Positions 32,245 through 40,453 of a stretch of DNA of 43,014 nt are shown here, piece after piece; positions within the stretch are counted from its first letter, which is position 1; every line of letters starts with the position of its first letter. Source of the stretch: Bacillus subtilis (GTDB lineage Bacteria > Bacillota > Bacilli > Bacillales > Bacillaceae_C). Below the pieces are notes generated by a model. It was not told where the DNA came from. It did not search any database and was given only the letters and a program-made list of their open reading frames with translations. The stretch lies in NCBI RefSeq assembly GCF_008764245.1, contig NZ_VTQV01000037.1:1-43014 (forward strand), read 5' to 3'. Made by a program: the position numbers and the translations under genes.

Positions 32245-33624
32245 ATGAGGTTACAAGAAATCATCGGAATTATAAGGGAAAATTTTACTCTAGCATTAGT
32301 CGGAGTGATAGTAGTAGGGATTATCTTTTTTCTCGGGTATTTCATTGTGTATAGAAAACTTTTGGGTGGAAAGAAGCGCCTTTCCAAAAAGCAGTTGCTT
32401 CTTGCCAGTTTATTTATTGGCTATTTTATTATGGTGATAGGCGTGACTTTCCTGAATAGAAGCTCAACCTATCCAGGTGGGGTGAATTTAGCCTTTTTTA
32501 GTTCTTACCGAGAGGCTTGGTATAGTTTTAGTGTAAGGGAATGGCAGTTTTTGTATTTAAACATCTTGATGTTTGTGCCGTTTGGAATTTTTCTCCCGTT
32601 ATGGCATGCTCGCTTTCGAAAAGCCAGGTGGACCATTGGGATGGCAGCAGTATTTACGCTTTCCATTGAAACTTTTCAACTCCTAACAGGGTTTGGTATT
32701 TTTGAGGTGGATGATCTATTTAATAATTTATTGGGTGCGATTATTGGCTATGGGATTATTATGGGCATCCTGACGATTAAAGACAAAGGAATCAAACATT
32801 CTTTGTTATATTTTTCTCCTTTATTACTAGTGGTCCTCCTATCCGGCAGTATGTTTGCCTATTACTATAAGAAGGAATTTGGGAACCTTATCATTGTGCC
32901 AAATTATAAGACAAATATGGCTAGTGCCACTATCACAAATGATGTGCAGCTTGATGATCAAAGAAAAAACGTTCCGATTTATAAGGCGCCAAGCTATACA
33001 AGGGTTTCTGGGGAGGAATTTGCTGTAGACTTTTTCAAGAGACAGCATCTTGATACAGAGGATATGGAGGTTATAACATATCCAGATGAGGGGATTTATC
33101 GGATTCAAGGATATAGTATATGGTTTCAATTTCTGGATGGGAGTTATAGATATACGGACTTTTCAAACTTCGATGCTGAATCAAAAGATACGAACAAAAA
33201 AACCTTAAAAGACAGCGTAACAACATTCGATATAGATATCCCCGAAGATGCTGATTTTCAAAAAGTCGATACAGGCATATATGAGTGGACAGCAGATAAA
33301 ATAGTCAACGGAAATCAGCTTATAGATGGTTCCTTAAATGTTCAGTATTATAACGATGATACAGTGAAGAACATTGACAATCAATTGATCACCTATGACA
33401 AGGTAAAGGATGTCCAAATAAAAAGTGAACAAGAAGCATATGACGAGATTTTAGCAGGGAAGTTTAAATATTACCCGGAGAATAATCGGCTTGAAGCCTT
33501 ACATATTGATCAAGTAGAAGTCAGTTATTATTTAGATTCCAAAGGTTATTATCAACCTGTTTATGCTTTTCAAAGTACAATTGATGGCAGGGAAATGATG
33601 ATTTATATTCCGGGGATGGATTGA
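32245..33624 (+). CDS. VanZ-like membrane protein with long extracellular domain
   Basis: This is a 459-residue protein. Residues 15-212 hold six or so membrane spans and the VanZ-like core (FLNRSSTYPGGVNLAFFSSY, LNILMFVPFGIFLP, IETFQLLTGFGIFEVDDLFN with NLLGAIIGY). The last 245 residues are soluble, with repeated beta strands (EDMEVITYPDEGIYRIQGYS), and probably lie outside the membrane. VanZ-family proteins raise tolerance to teicoplanin or lipoglycopeptides in some species, but most are of unknown role. GAAGGAG precedes the ATG. It is the first of three genes that look cotranscribed. Confidence 0.85.
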   Translation: MRLQEIIGIIRENFTLALVGVIVVGIIFFLGYFIVYRKLLGGKKRLSKKQLLLASLFIGYFIMVIGVTFLNRSSTYPGGVNLAFFSSYREAWYSFSVREWQFLYLNILMFVPFGIFLPLWHARFRKARWTIGMAAVFTLSIETFQLLTGFGIFEVDDLFNNLLGAIIGYGIIMGILTIKDKGIKHSLLYFSPLLLVVLLSGSMFAYYYKKEFGNLIIVPNYKTNMASATITNDVQLDDQRKNVPIYKAPSYTRVSGEEFAVDFFKRQHLDTEDMEVITYPDEGIYRIQGYSIWFQFLDGSYRYTDFSNFDAESKDTNKKTLKDSVTTFDIDIPEDADFQKVDTGIYEWTADKIVNGNQLIDGSLNVQYYNDDTVKNIDNQLITYDKVKDVQIKSEQEAYDEILAGKFKYYPENNRLEALHIDQVEVSYYLDSKGYYQPVYAFQSTIDGREMMIYIPGMD

Positions 33625-33686
33625 ACAGATCTCAATACCAACATGTTATGAATTTCATGTGAATGAACGAAAAAGGATGTTTATAA

Positions 33687-34616
33687 GTGGATAAATTTAT
33701 TTTGGGTGTTGCTGCTGTCATAATGATTGGTTTATCGATTTCCACTTTTTATTATGAAAGTACTAGTAAGGAAAAACCTCAGCTTTGGGATGGGCAATCT
33801 CCTCAATTGTCAACAGAGAATGAGAGAACGGAAACATTACAGCCGATTTATACTGATGAACAAATAGGATATTCTCTGCAAAATGATCAGTTGCAAATTA
33901 CGTTTGATCAGGGAGAAAATTGGACGAATGTTCCGGTTGAGCCCGATCAACTCTTTTCAGGTGAATATAATGGGAATAGGGAAGAATTAATCAATCATAG
34001 TTATATTTTGAATGAAAAGAGGGCGGCATTTTTATATTCAGATGGCTTAGCTGAAGTTGGAAAAAGAGTTATTTTTATTTATTCTCTTGATCAGGGTCAG
34101 AATTGGGAGAAAGCGATTGTGACAGAACCGTACCCATCGATGCGTTTCCGGAAAGTGAATTTTCTAAATGACAAATTTGGCTATATGATTGTTTCCGGTG
34201 ATCGAACGATGTCCCAGGAAATGTCAAATGTATTTTTGACGTATGATGGAGGAAGGACTTGGAAAGGAACAAACCCATCTGGTGTGACGAATTTGCTGTC
34301 GGATGGTGGATTTATTGATGAAAAGGTTGGCTTCCTTTCGATTTCCTATATAAATCCTCAAGAACCTATACTGTACTTCACAAAAGACGCCGGGAATACA
34401 TGGAAATCCGCCACAATCAAGGTTCCAGAGAAGTACCTAGAGATCTTTGTCAGGGCTGAAATGCCCTTTAAGGAAGACGATCATTTGGCTGTGTTATTGA
34501 ATCAAGGGCCGAATGGAGATTATCTCGGGGGCAGAGTAAAAGGAAAATTCATCTCAAATGATAGTGGGGAAAATTGGGAGTTTGCAACGGAGGTCGATCC
34601 AGATGAAGAAGAGTAG
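33687..34616 (+). CDS. Membrane-anchored Asp-box (BNR-like) repeat protein
   Basis: This 309-residue protein has one N-terminal helix (about 4-22) and an extracellular region with five Asp boxes of the S/T-x-D-x-G-x-x-W type: TFDQGENW (72-79), SLDQGQNW (133-140), TYDGGRTW (185-192), TKDAGNTW (232-239) and SNDSGENW (290-297). This predicts a beta-propeller as in sialidases or photosystem II factor Ycf48. No sialidase catalytic residues are evident, so a binding or assembly role is more likely. GTG at 33687 has AAAAGGATG upstream. It lies 62 bases after the VanZ-like gene. Confidence 0.82.
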   Translation: MDKFILGVAAVIMIGLSISTFYYESTSKEKPQLWDGQSPQLSTENERTETLQPIYTDEQIGYSLQNDQLQITFDQGENWTNVPVEPDQLFSGEYNGNREELINHSYILNEKRAAFLYSDGLAEVGKRVIFIYSLDQGQNWEKAIVTEPYPSMRFRKVNFLNDKFGYMIVSGDRTMSQEMSNVFLTYDGGRTWKGTNPSGVTNLLSDGGFIDEKVGFLSISYINPQEPILYFTKDAGNTWKSATIKVPEKYLEIFVRAEMPFKEDDHLAVLLNQGPNGDYLGGRVKGKFISNDSGENWEFATEVDPDEEE

Positions 34617-35142
34617 AAATAGGAAGTTCATTGGCTGGATTTCCTTATTTCTTGCGATCGGTTTTTTCTGCTTGCAAATGGTTTTTTTACTTGTTCAGCA
34701 TCGATTTCAGGTTGAATATGTAGATGATCGACTATTTTATTTTATCAATATTGTGTGTGTTGTTTCTAGTTAGTGCTCTTTTATGTTTTATAACAATTAC
34801 GAAAAAGTGGAAATGGCTAGGAGCTACAATCGTGATTATTTTTATAATGGGGAATGTCCTTCTACTTGTGAAGCATCATCAGGAAATGCAAAATATCACT
34901 CGTTTATCTCCTGACATGAAACATATTTTATCGCTAAAACAAAATAGGTGAGGTAGTTTTTCCGGAATGGCCAGGTTATAGCAACAGTTATACAAACGGA
35001 AATGTCGATCTTGACTATCTGATGTACTTGAATGAGGAGAATATCGAAGTTCGAAGGTAAAAAGGAAATTGAATCGGATGAGCAAGATCACTCGAAAATC
35101 CGTGAGAAGGATATAAAAGAAATATTAAATATAATTTTCTAA
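34603..35142 (+). pseudogene. Frameshifted small membrane protein gene
   Basis: ATG at 34603 (GGAGG 9 bases upstream, overlapping the previous gene by 14 bases) opens MKKSRNRKFIGWISLFLAIG with a first helix. The frame then stops at 34771. The next helix continues in a second frame (FLVSALLCFITITKKWKW, to 34951). A third frame gives IGEVVFPEWPGYSNSYTNGN (to 35060) and a fourth gives KKEIESDEQDHSKIREKDI (to TAA at 35140). The first shift is at a GTGTGTGTT run. Together they look like one protein of about 180 residues with two helices and a soluble tail. Alternatively, two short proteins are made. The family is unknown. Confidence 0.55.
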
Positions 35143-35192
35143 AAGTGATTCAAAAATCAATGTCGGACGATATTTATCAGAAGTTTCAGTTA

Positions 35193-35201
35193 TGGTATAA
35201 T
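35193..35201 (+). promoter_or_regulatory. Extended -10 promoter of the Rpn-like gene
   Basis: TGG-TATAAT is an extended -10, 26 bases before the GTG start. TTATCA (16 bases spacing) is a weak -35. Confidence 0.5.
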
Positions 35202-35226
35202 ATTAGTAGCAAAGGGAGAGTGTAAA

Positions 35227-36078
35227 GTGTCAAAGGGGATTTCGTATCAAAATAAGGATATTTTATTCAAGTCTCTAAGTGAACTTTATGAGGATGTCAC
35301 TCTTGATGTTTTTGGATTGAAAGGTTTCCCGAAAATTAAGGAACTATTGCCGAATGACTTTCCAGAGGTAACCGCAGACGGGAACCGTTCAGACACCGTT
35401 TTTCAATTAGAGGATGGTTCTATTCTCATGTTGGAATATGAAAGCAGTACCCGGTTTGTCGAAAATCATTTGAAGTATATAGGATATGCACACAGAATTT
35501 CGAAAAGATACTTTCAAAAAGAAAAGGATATTAAAAAAATACGCATCGTTGTGATTTATACGAGTGATGTGGCAAAGGCTAGTGAGGAGTTAAATATCGG
35601 GGATTTAAACATTACGTCAAAAGCCATTTTGCTATCTGAGTATAACGGGGACGCTATAATGGAAAAGTTAATGATGAAGATAGATGAGGATGAACCGTTA
35701 ACTCACGAGGAATTGTTCAAACTTAGTATTATTCCATTAATGCATAGCAAGAAAGATCGTAATGAATTAATCCATGATTCGATTGAACTAGCCAAACACA
35801 TTCAAAATGAATATGAGCAAATTCAAGTGATCGCGGGAATTCTCACCGCAACAGATAAATTTATAGATGACAAATACGCCAGAAAAGTAAAGGAGTGGTT
35901 GAAGATGACAAAGGTAGGAAGAGCTTTTGAAGAGGAAAAACGGGAGGCTGTTGAAAAGGCAAAGAAAGAACAGGCGAAAAAAACAGCCAAATCCTTATTA
36001 GGTGTGCTTTCTCCTAAGTTAATTGCTGAAGCCACGGGGCTAGACATCGAAGAAGTGGAAAAATTAAAAGAAGCATAA
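35227..36078 (+). CDS. Rpn/PD-(D/E)XK nuclease-family transposase-like protein
   Basis: This 283-residue protein has a PD-(D/E)XK-type core: Asp56 in RSDTVFQ, then Glu70-Tyr-Glu72 in LMLEYESS. The middle and the C-terminal coil with AKSLLGVLSPKLIAEATGLD and IEEVEKLKEA are typical of Rpn/transposase_31-like proteins. These are DNA nucleases in some bacteria (RpnA-E of E. coli raise recombination) and are often found as stand-alone genes. The catalytic Lys after Glu72 is not obvious, so activity is uncertain. GTG at 35227 has AAAGGGAGAG upstream. A clear terminator follows. Confidence 0.8.
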   Translation: MSKGISYQNKDILFKSLSELYEDVTLDVFGLKGFPKIKELLPNDFPEVTADGNRSDTVFQLEDGSILMLEYESSTRFVENHLKYIGYAHRISKRYFQKEKDIKKIRIVVIYTSDVAKASEELNIGDLNITSKAILLSEYNGDAIMEKLMMKIDEDEPLTHEELFKLSIIPLMHSKKDRNELIHDSIELAKHIQNEYEQIQVIAGILTATDKFIDDKYARKVKEWLKMTKVGRAFEEEKREAVEKAKKEQAKKTAKSLLGVLSPKLIAEATGLDIEEVEKLKEA

Positions 36079-36088
36079 GTCAGCATCC

Positions 36089-36115
36089 AAGGAAGTGGCT
36101 TTCACTTCCTTTTTT
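36089..36115 (+). terminator. Terminator after the Rpn-like gene
   Basis: AAGGAAGTG (36089-36097) pairs exactly with CACTTCCTT (36103-36111) around GCTTT, followed by a T run to 36115. Confidence 0.9.
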
Positions 36116-36197
36116 ACATAAAAAGGGGTTTTAAAATGTTTCAAAGGAATGCGCCGTGACATTTTGAAGTCACTTAAATATGAATGGAGGGAGTCTA

Positions 36198-36755
36198 TTG
36201 AAACTCGTTCTATTATTTGGCCCCCAAGCCGTTGGGAAGATGACTGTAGGACAGGAACTAGCAAAAATCACAGAGTTGAAGTTATTTCATAATCATATGA
36301 CAATTGATTTACTTGAACCTTTTTTCGGGTTTACTCCGGAAATGTGGAGATTAACGGACTTATTTCGCGGGGAAGTTTTTAAAACATTTTCTAAGAGTGA
36401 TCAGTATGGCATGATTTTTACATTTGTCTGGGCCTTCAATAAAAAATCAGATTGGAAATATGTGGATAAGACGTGCCGTATCTTTCGTGCCGAAGGGGCT
36501 GAAATATCTTTTGTTGAGCTTGAAGCAGATGTAGAAGAAAGGCTCAAACGTAATAAAACACCGAATCGACTTGAACAAAAGCCAACGAAAAGAAACATCA
36601 AACAATCCGAGGAAAATTTATTGAGTAGTATGCAGACACTACGATTAAATTCAGAAGCGGGAGAAATAAAAGAGGAAAACTATTTGCGGATCGATAATAC
36701 AGAACGAAGTGCAGCCGAAGTCGCCGCAATGATTAAAAGTCGATTTAATTTATAG
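36198..36755 (+). CDS. P-loop kinase-like NTPase
   Basis: This 185-residue protein opens MKLVLLFGPQAVGKMTVGQE. The P-loop is G-x4-G-K-M-T (Gly8, Gly13, Lys14) with Met15 where Ser/Thr is usual and Thr16 next; related small Firmicutes NTPases share this G-K-M-T form. The rest resembles small-molecule kinases of the AAA_33/shikimate-kinase fold, with a basic lid (ERLKRNKTPNRLEQKPTKRN). Substrate unknown. TTG at 36198 has GGAGGGAG 4-7 bases upstream; ATG at 36180 lies before that site. Structured element copy 2 follows. Confidence 0.8.
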   Translation: MKLVLLFGPQAVGKMTVGQELAKITELKLFHNHMTIDLLEPFFGFTPEMWRLTDLFRGEVFKTFSKSDQYGMIFTFVWAFNKKSDWKYVDKTCRIFRAEGAEISFVELEADVEERLKRNKTPNRLEQKPTKRNIKQSEENLLSSMQTLRLNSEAGEIKEENYLRIDNTERSAAEVAAMIKSRFNL

Positions 36756-36867
36756 AATATGCCTAAAGTAAAGGCGCGTACTTGCAATCAATGTATGGAA
36801 AAGTTGTGCATTGACATGAATCGAACGCTTTAAATGGAAACACCGGTAAAGATTTATTAAAATCATT

Positions 36868-37024
36868 CTTTCACTTGTTGAAGGGGGATATATGAGTTAA
36901 TAAGGATGTCGGACCGATAGAAATTCGGAAAGGAGGCTGATTGAACATTGATCACAAAATATGAGGTGATTTCCGCTTAGCGGAAATCCAAAACAGAGGG
37001 GCCGCATTTTTTGTGGCCCCCTTT
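36868..37024 (+). ncRNA. Duplicated structured RNA element, copy 2
   Basis: It is the second copy of the element at 4660-4824. Shared are ATTCTTTC at the 5' end, ATGAGTTAATAAGG, the GTCGGACCGATAG stretch, GGAAAGGAGG, the micro-ORF TTG (36948) to TAG (36978-36980) with the identical peptide, the 9-bp hairpin 36968-36988, and a terminator (36998-37006 with 37012-37020, then CTTTAC). A one-base insertion between ribosome site and TTG breaks an alternative upstream TTG frame of copy 1, so only the 10-codon frame is conserved. The flanking genes differ from those of copy 1. Confidence 0.55.
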
Positions 37025-37026
37025 AC
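36998..37026 (+). terminator. Terminator closing structured element copy 2
   Basis: A 9-bp stem GGGGCCGCA with TGTGGCCCC closes a 5-base T loop and is followed by CTTTACATTTT. Pairs are kept by compensating changes relative to copy 1. On the other strand it also faces the end of the 37089 gene. Confidence 0.8.
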
Positions 37027-37088
37027 ATTTTCCTTTTTTATGAAAAAATCATTTTATACTCGGTGAAATCTACCTAACTTCTCGCACT

Positions 37089-37952
37089 TCAAAAAAACGA
37101 TCCTTCCTTGCTATACGCCTTCGCCTTTGCGGGATAGACGCCCAGAGTCATTTGCCAAGACCAGAAAAAGTCATCTGCCATTTTGCCCATTATCCCATCT
37201 AAAAGAATTCCTGGGACGAGCTTTTCTACAGGAAAATCTACAATCTGAAATGATTGCCCTGAATCGATCTCCTCAACGATGATAATGTGTTGTTCAACGG
37301 CTTTCACTTCAAAAATTCCTTCTACAACGTGACTATAACTTTGGACATGTTCATTCATTTTAAGTATATCTTCCATTGGATTCCAATTTTTGTCATGGAG
37401 CTGAGGATGAGCTTGTAAATACAGCGCATTCAATAGCCGCTCACAAGTTTGCAGGTCTTCACGAGCTGTTTCCGCATATTTTTCCACTTCTTTATACCAG
37501 GAACAACCTGTACGCTGATCAAGCCAATAGACAAATTTTTTCAGTTGGGAAAGAAAACTAATCGATTCTCTTTGTTTGATGGAAGTTTTCATAAAGTGAG
37601 GATAGAAGAAGTAAATAAGTTCTTCCCAGAATGTGGACTGGCATTCCTGCCAAGATGAAGGAACGTCATCTTCGAGGTAATCGGTGAGATAATTCGAAAA
37701 TATCCTAAGAAATTCATTTACTTTTTGACTTGTTGGATATTTACGTTTATAGGCAATGATATCGTCACCATAATAATGAATAAGGGCTCGAAATCGCAGA
37801 TCAAACTGCCTCCCTAATGTTAAGCGCTCAAGGAATTCCTTGTGTTCGTCGGGATGTGAAAACGTATGGACATGGGCTTTCACTTCCACTGGTTTTTTAT
37901 TTTCAGATTCGTTGGCTTCTCCGCCAAAAGCAGACCACCTATGGTTTTTCAT
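37089..37952 (-). CDS. Hypothetical protein, 287 residues
   Basis: No family is recognised. The protein is soluble and rich in aromatic and charged residues. It has a His-rich stretch near residue 28 (AHVHTFSHPDEHKEF), a helical middle (FWEELIYFFYPHFMKTSIKQ) and a beta-rich end (GIFEVKAVEQHIIIVEEIDS). The C-terminal WQMTLGVYPAKAKAY is Trp- and Lys-bearing. GGAGG lies 11 bases before the ATG. Monocistronic, convergent with structured element copy 2, whose terminator may end it as well. Confidence 0.72.
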   Translation of the reverse strand: MKNHRWSAFGGEANESENKKPVEVKAHVHTFSHPDEHKEFLERLTLGRQFDLRFRALIHYYGDDIIAYKRKYPTSQKVNEFLRIFSNYLTDYLEDDVPSSWQECQSTFWEELIYFFYPHFMKTSIKQRESISFLSQLKKFVYWLDQRTGCSWYKEVEKYAETAREDLQTCERLLNALYLQAHPQLHDKNWNPMEDILKMNEHVQSYSHVVEGIFEVKAVEQHIIIVEEIDSGQSFQIVDFPVEKLVPGILLDGIMGKMADDFFWSWQMTLGVYPAKAKAYSKEGSFF

Positions 37953-38238
37953 TTTTTATTTTTCCTCCTCTTAGAAATATGATAGCCTTTACAAATCCCC
38001 AAAAATCTTAATCTATTTTATTAAAAATCTATCACCTACTTTGGCTAATAATCTACAAGAATGGAAACCTTTGAAATGGGAAAGAAGTTAGTGGTAAAAG
38101 GGGAAGATTTGAAAGGTTACGATTATTATAAATATAATCATCGGAAACGTCAACTAAAAAAATCATGTATAGTAGAGGATGATAAAATGATTCTGTGATA
38201 TGGTTTTGTTGAGGTAGTTGAAAGAAGGGTTACCAATT

Positions 38239-39381
38239 ATGAAGGAAAGTAAGATTCATCAAATAAGAAAAATCATCCTCACACTTTTGATCGCAATCAT
38301 TGGCGGTGTAGTGTTTCACTTTTTACATATCCCTGTGCCATGGTTATTAGGCCCGATGATTTCGATTTTCCTTGCAATCAATCTTTTACAGTGGCGGTTG
38401 AAGTGGCCAAGCTCCATTCGGAATTCGGGTATGATCATTGTCGGCTATACAATGGGCTTGTCGATGACTTCTTCAGCACTACTTGAAATGGGACGCCAAC
38501 TCCCCTATATGCTGTTGTTGACGGTGTTATTGTTATTATTTTGTTCGATGATTGCCTATATTGTCTCGAAAATTTCGGATAGTGACTATCAAACGGCCCT
38601 ATTAGCTAGTATACCAGGTGGACTTTCACAAGTTTTAATTTTGGCGGAAGAAACAAAAGGGGTGAATTTAGGGGTTGTCACGCTGACACAAGTAATCCGC
38701 TTGATGATGATTATTATCGCAACGCCTCTAATTGTGATGCTGCCGATTTTTCAAGAAACGGGAAAGCGCGAACAGACGGCGGTGGACTCGGCTCTATCCA
38801 TAGCTACTTCTGCAAGTTGGGAGCAATTATTTCCCAATCTGCTTTTATTTGCGATCGTTTCCGTCGGGATGGCCTTCATCTGTATCAAAATCAAAATGCC
38901 GACCGCTTATTTAATTGGACCAGCGATTGGGACAGCGGTTCTACAGGCTTTTGGCATAGAGGGTCTCCATCTTCCTCCCTCTCTTATCAATCTAGCACAA
39001 CTGATGATTGGCACCTATGTCGGCCTTTTGCTCCAACCGAATGATATGCCCCATAAATTCAAAACCTTATGGATTGCGCTTGGAAGTGGGCTCATGCTCG
39101 TCATCGGAGGGATTGGCTTGGGATGGTTGTTAACGGTCATTCAACCTGTTTCAAAGGCCACAGGTTTATTAAGCTTGGCACCCGGCGGCATGGATCAGAT
39201 GGGGATCATTGCACATGCCATTCACGCGGATTTATATATTGTTTCCGGCTATCAACTTTTCCGAACCTTTTTTATCTTTTTCGCTGTCCCCCCTTTTGTC
39301 AAATGGTTGTTTAAGAGAATGGACCGGCGTAAAGGGAAGGTCATGCCTGAAACAGACGGAAGGATGGAAAATCATATGTAA
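38239..39381 (+). CDS. AbrB-duplication family membrane protein (PF05145 type)
   Basis: This 380-residue protein has about ten membrane helices in two homologous halves. Each half opens with a P-W-L-L-G-P or A-Y-L-I-G-P motif (VPWLLGPMIS near residue 33; PTAYLIGPAIGTAVL near 225) and has a glycine-rich I-P-G-G-L-S-Q or A-P-G-G-M-D-Q motif (about 137 and 315). This is the family misnamed AbrB or ammonia monooxygenase; it is a putative transporter and not the AbrB regulator. ATG at 38239 has AAGAAGGG upstream; the TTG at 38218 has no site. Confidence 0.87.
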   Translation: MKESKIHQIRKIILTLLIAIIGGVVFHFLHIPVPWLLGPMISIFLAINLLQWRLKWPSSIRNSGMIIVGYTMGLSMTSSALLEMGRQLPYMLLLTVLLLLFCSMIAYIVSKISDSDYQTALLASIPGGLSQVLILAEETKGVNLGVVTLTQVIRLMMIIIATPLIVMLPIFQETGKREQTAVDSALSIATSASWEQLFPNLLLFAIVSVGMAFICIKIKMPTAYLIGPAIGTAVLQAFGIEGLHLPPSLINLAQLMIGTYVGLLLQPNDMPHKFKTLWIALGSGLMLVIGGIGLGWLLTVIQPVSKATGLLSLAPGGMDQMGIIAHAIHADLYIVSGYQLFRTFFIFFAVPPFVKWLFKRMDRRKGKVMPETDGRMENHM

Positions 39382-39508
39382 GTGGCATGAACCGCATAAA
39401 CCGTCCGAAAGTTCAAGCTGCTCAAATGCTGAAAATTTCCTTGTTAGACATATTCCCACTGTCCACTCAATATTCTTATATATCAGAGGGAAAATGGGAG
39501 GGAGTTTC

Positions 39509-40306
39509 ATGGCAACAGATTTTCAGAGTGCTGCCCGGTTTGAACATCGTTTTTGGCTGCAAGTCCTAGGAGAACATGGTCGGTTTCTGCATGATGCGCT
39601 GTCACCTAATGAAAAAGCGGATATCAAAAAAGCAAATGAATTTATTCAGACTTTTGATCAATTGCTCGATCAGGTGGATACAACAGATTTGGTTCAATTA
39701 AGCCGGATCGCTGATGAAGAGGCGAGAAAGATTCGTGCATTTAAATTGTCGATCATTGAAAGACAATTAGTGGGGGACATCACGATTAGTTTGACCCCAA
39801 GCTTTATTAATCATATGGTTAATGAGGTGGAAGAATATATTCGCGTATTAGAGTACTTAAAAAAATCAGAAGTTCCCCCGATCTTCCATGAATTGCATCA
39901 TCATATGGTCTGGTTACTAGATGCAGCAGGGCACGCAGGAGCCATTTCTGGAAATCTGTCCCGTGTAGAAAAACGATTGAAGGAAAAAAGCGACCTTTAT
40001 ACGAAACATTTTGAAGACTTTTATCTGAAAGCAGTGGAAATGGCTGGTTTTTTGCGAACAAATCTTTCCTCATTCCCTGCCCTAGAAAGAATGAATACGG
40101 ATGTTTCTCTCGAAATGAAGTTGTTTATGGGCTTTCTGGAAGAATTAGAGGAAATGGAATTAAGTAAAGAGGCATTGGGCTCCTTTTCAGCTTTAATGGC
40201 TGATCATATGTATAGAGAAGAATGCTATTATCTTATTAAAGTAGCAGAAGCAACCAACCAGCAAGGATCAGATTGTGACCCCGGAAAACCGCGTATCCAG
40301 GAGTAA
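39509..40306 (+). CDS. DUF2935 family protein
   Basis: This 265-residue helical protein has two ferritin/hemerythrin-like halves of DUF2935. The first has RFEHRFWLQVLGEHGRFLHD, with Glu and His in E-H-x-F-W and G-E-H positions; the second has SLEMKLFMGFLEELEEM, with ADHMYREECYYL near the end. The repeated Glu/His pattern fits a metal-binding four-helix bundle. Function unknown; DUF2935 genes often occur singly in Bacillus. ATG at 39509 has GGGAGGGAG upstream; the frame is open 100 codons further back without a start signal. A hairpin terminator follows. Confidence 0.86.
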   Translation: MATDFQSAARFEHRFWLQVLGEHGRFLHDALSPNEKADIKKANEFIQTFDQLLDQVDTTDLVQLSRIADEEARKIRAFKLSIIERQLVGDITISLTPSFINHMVNEVEEYIRVLEYLKKSEVPPIFHELHHHMVWLLDAAGHAGAISGNLSRVEKRLKEKSDLYTKHFEDFYLKAVEMAGFLRTNLSSFPALERMNTDVSLEMKLFMGFLEELEEMELSKEALGSFSALMADHMYREECYYLIKVAEATNQQGSDCDPGKPRIQE

Positions 40307-40326
40307 TTCTTGTATTCCATATTTGC

Positions 40327-40378
40327 TAGCCTTGGTATCCAGTATTTAAATGGGTACCAAGGCTAAATGTCTTGTTTT
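40327..40378 (+). terminator. Terminator after the DUF2935 gene
   Basis: A 14-bp stem with one G-U pair (40327-40340 with 40352-40365) closes an 11-base loop and is followed by AATGTCTTGTTTTTC. Confidence 0.8.
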
Positions 40379-40453
40379 TCTTAGCCTTCAATTATGAATC
40401 TTATTATATGTTTAGATCGTATATATCGTACGGAAAAAAATAGGAGGCAACAA

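Noticed and set aside
39209-39508. Upstream 100-codon extension of the DUF2935 frame
   Set aside because: It overlaps the AbrB-type membrane gene in another frame and lacks a start signal; GGGAGGGAG before 39509 marks the real start.
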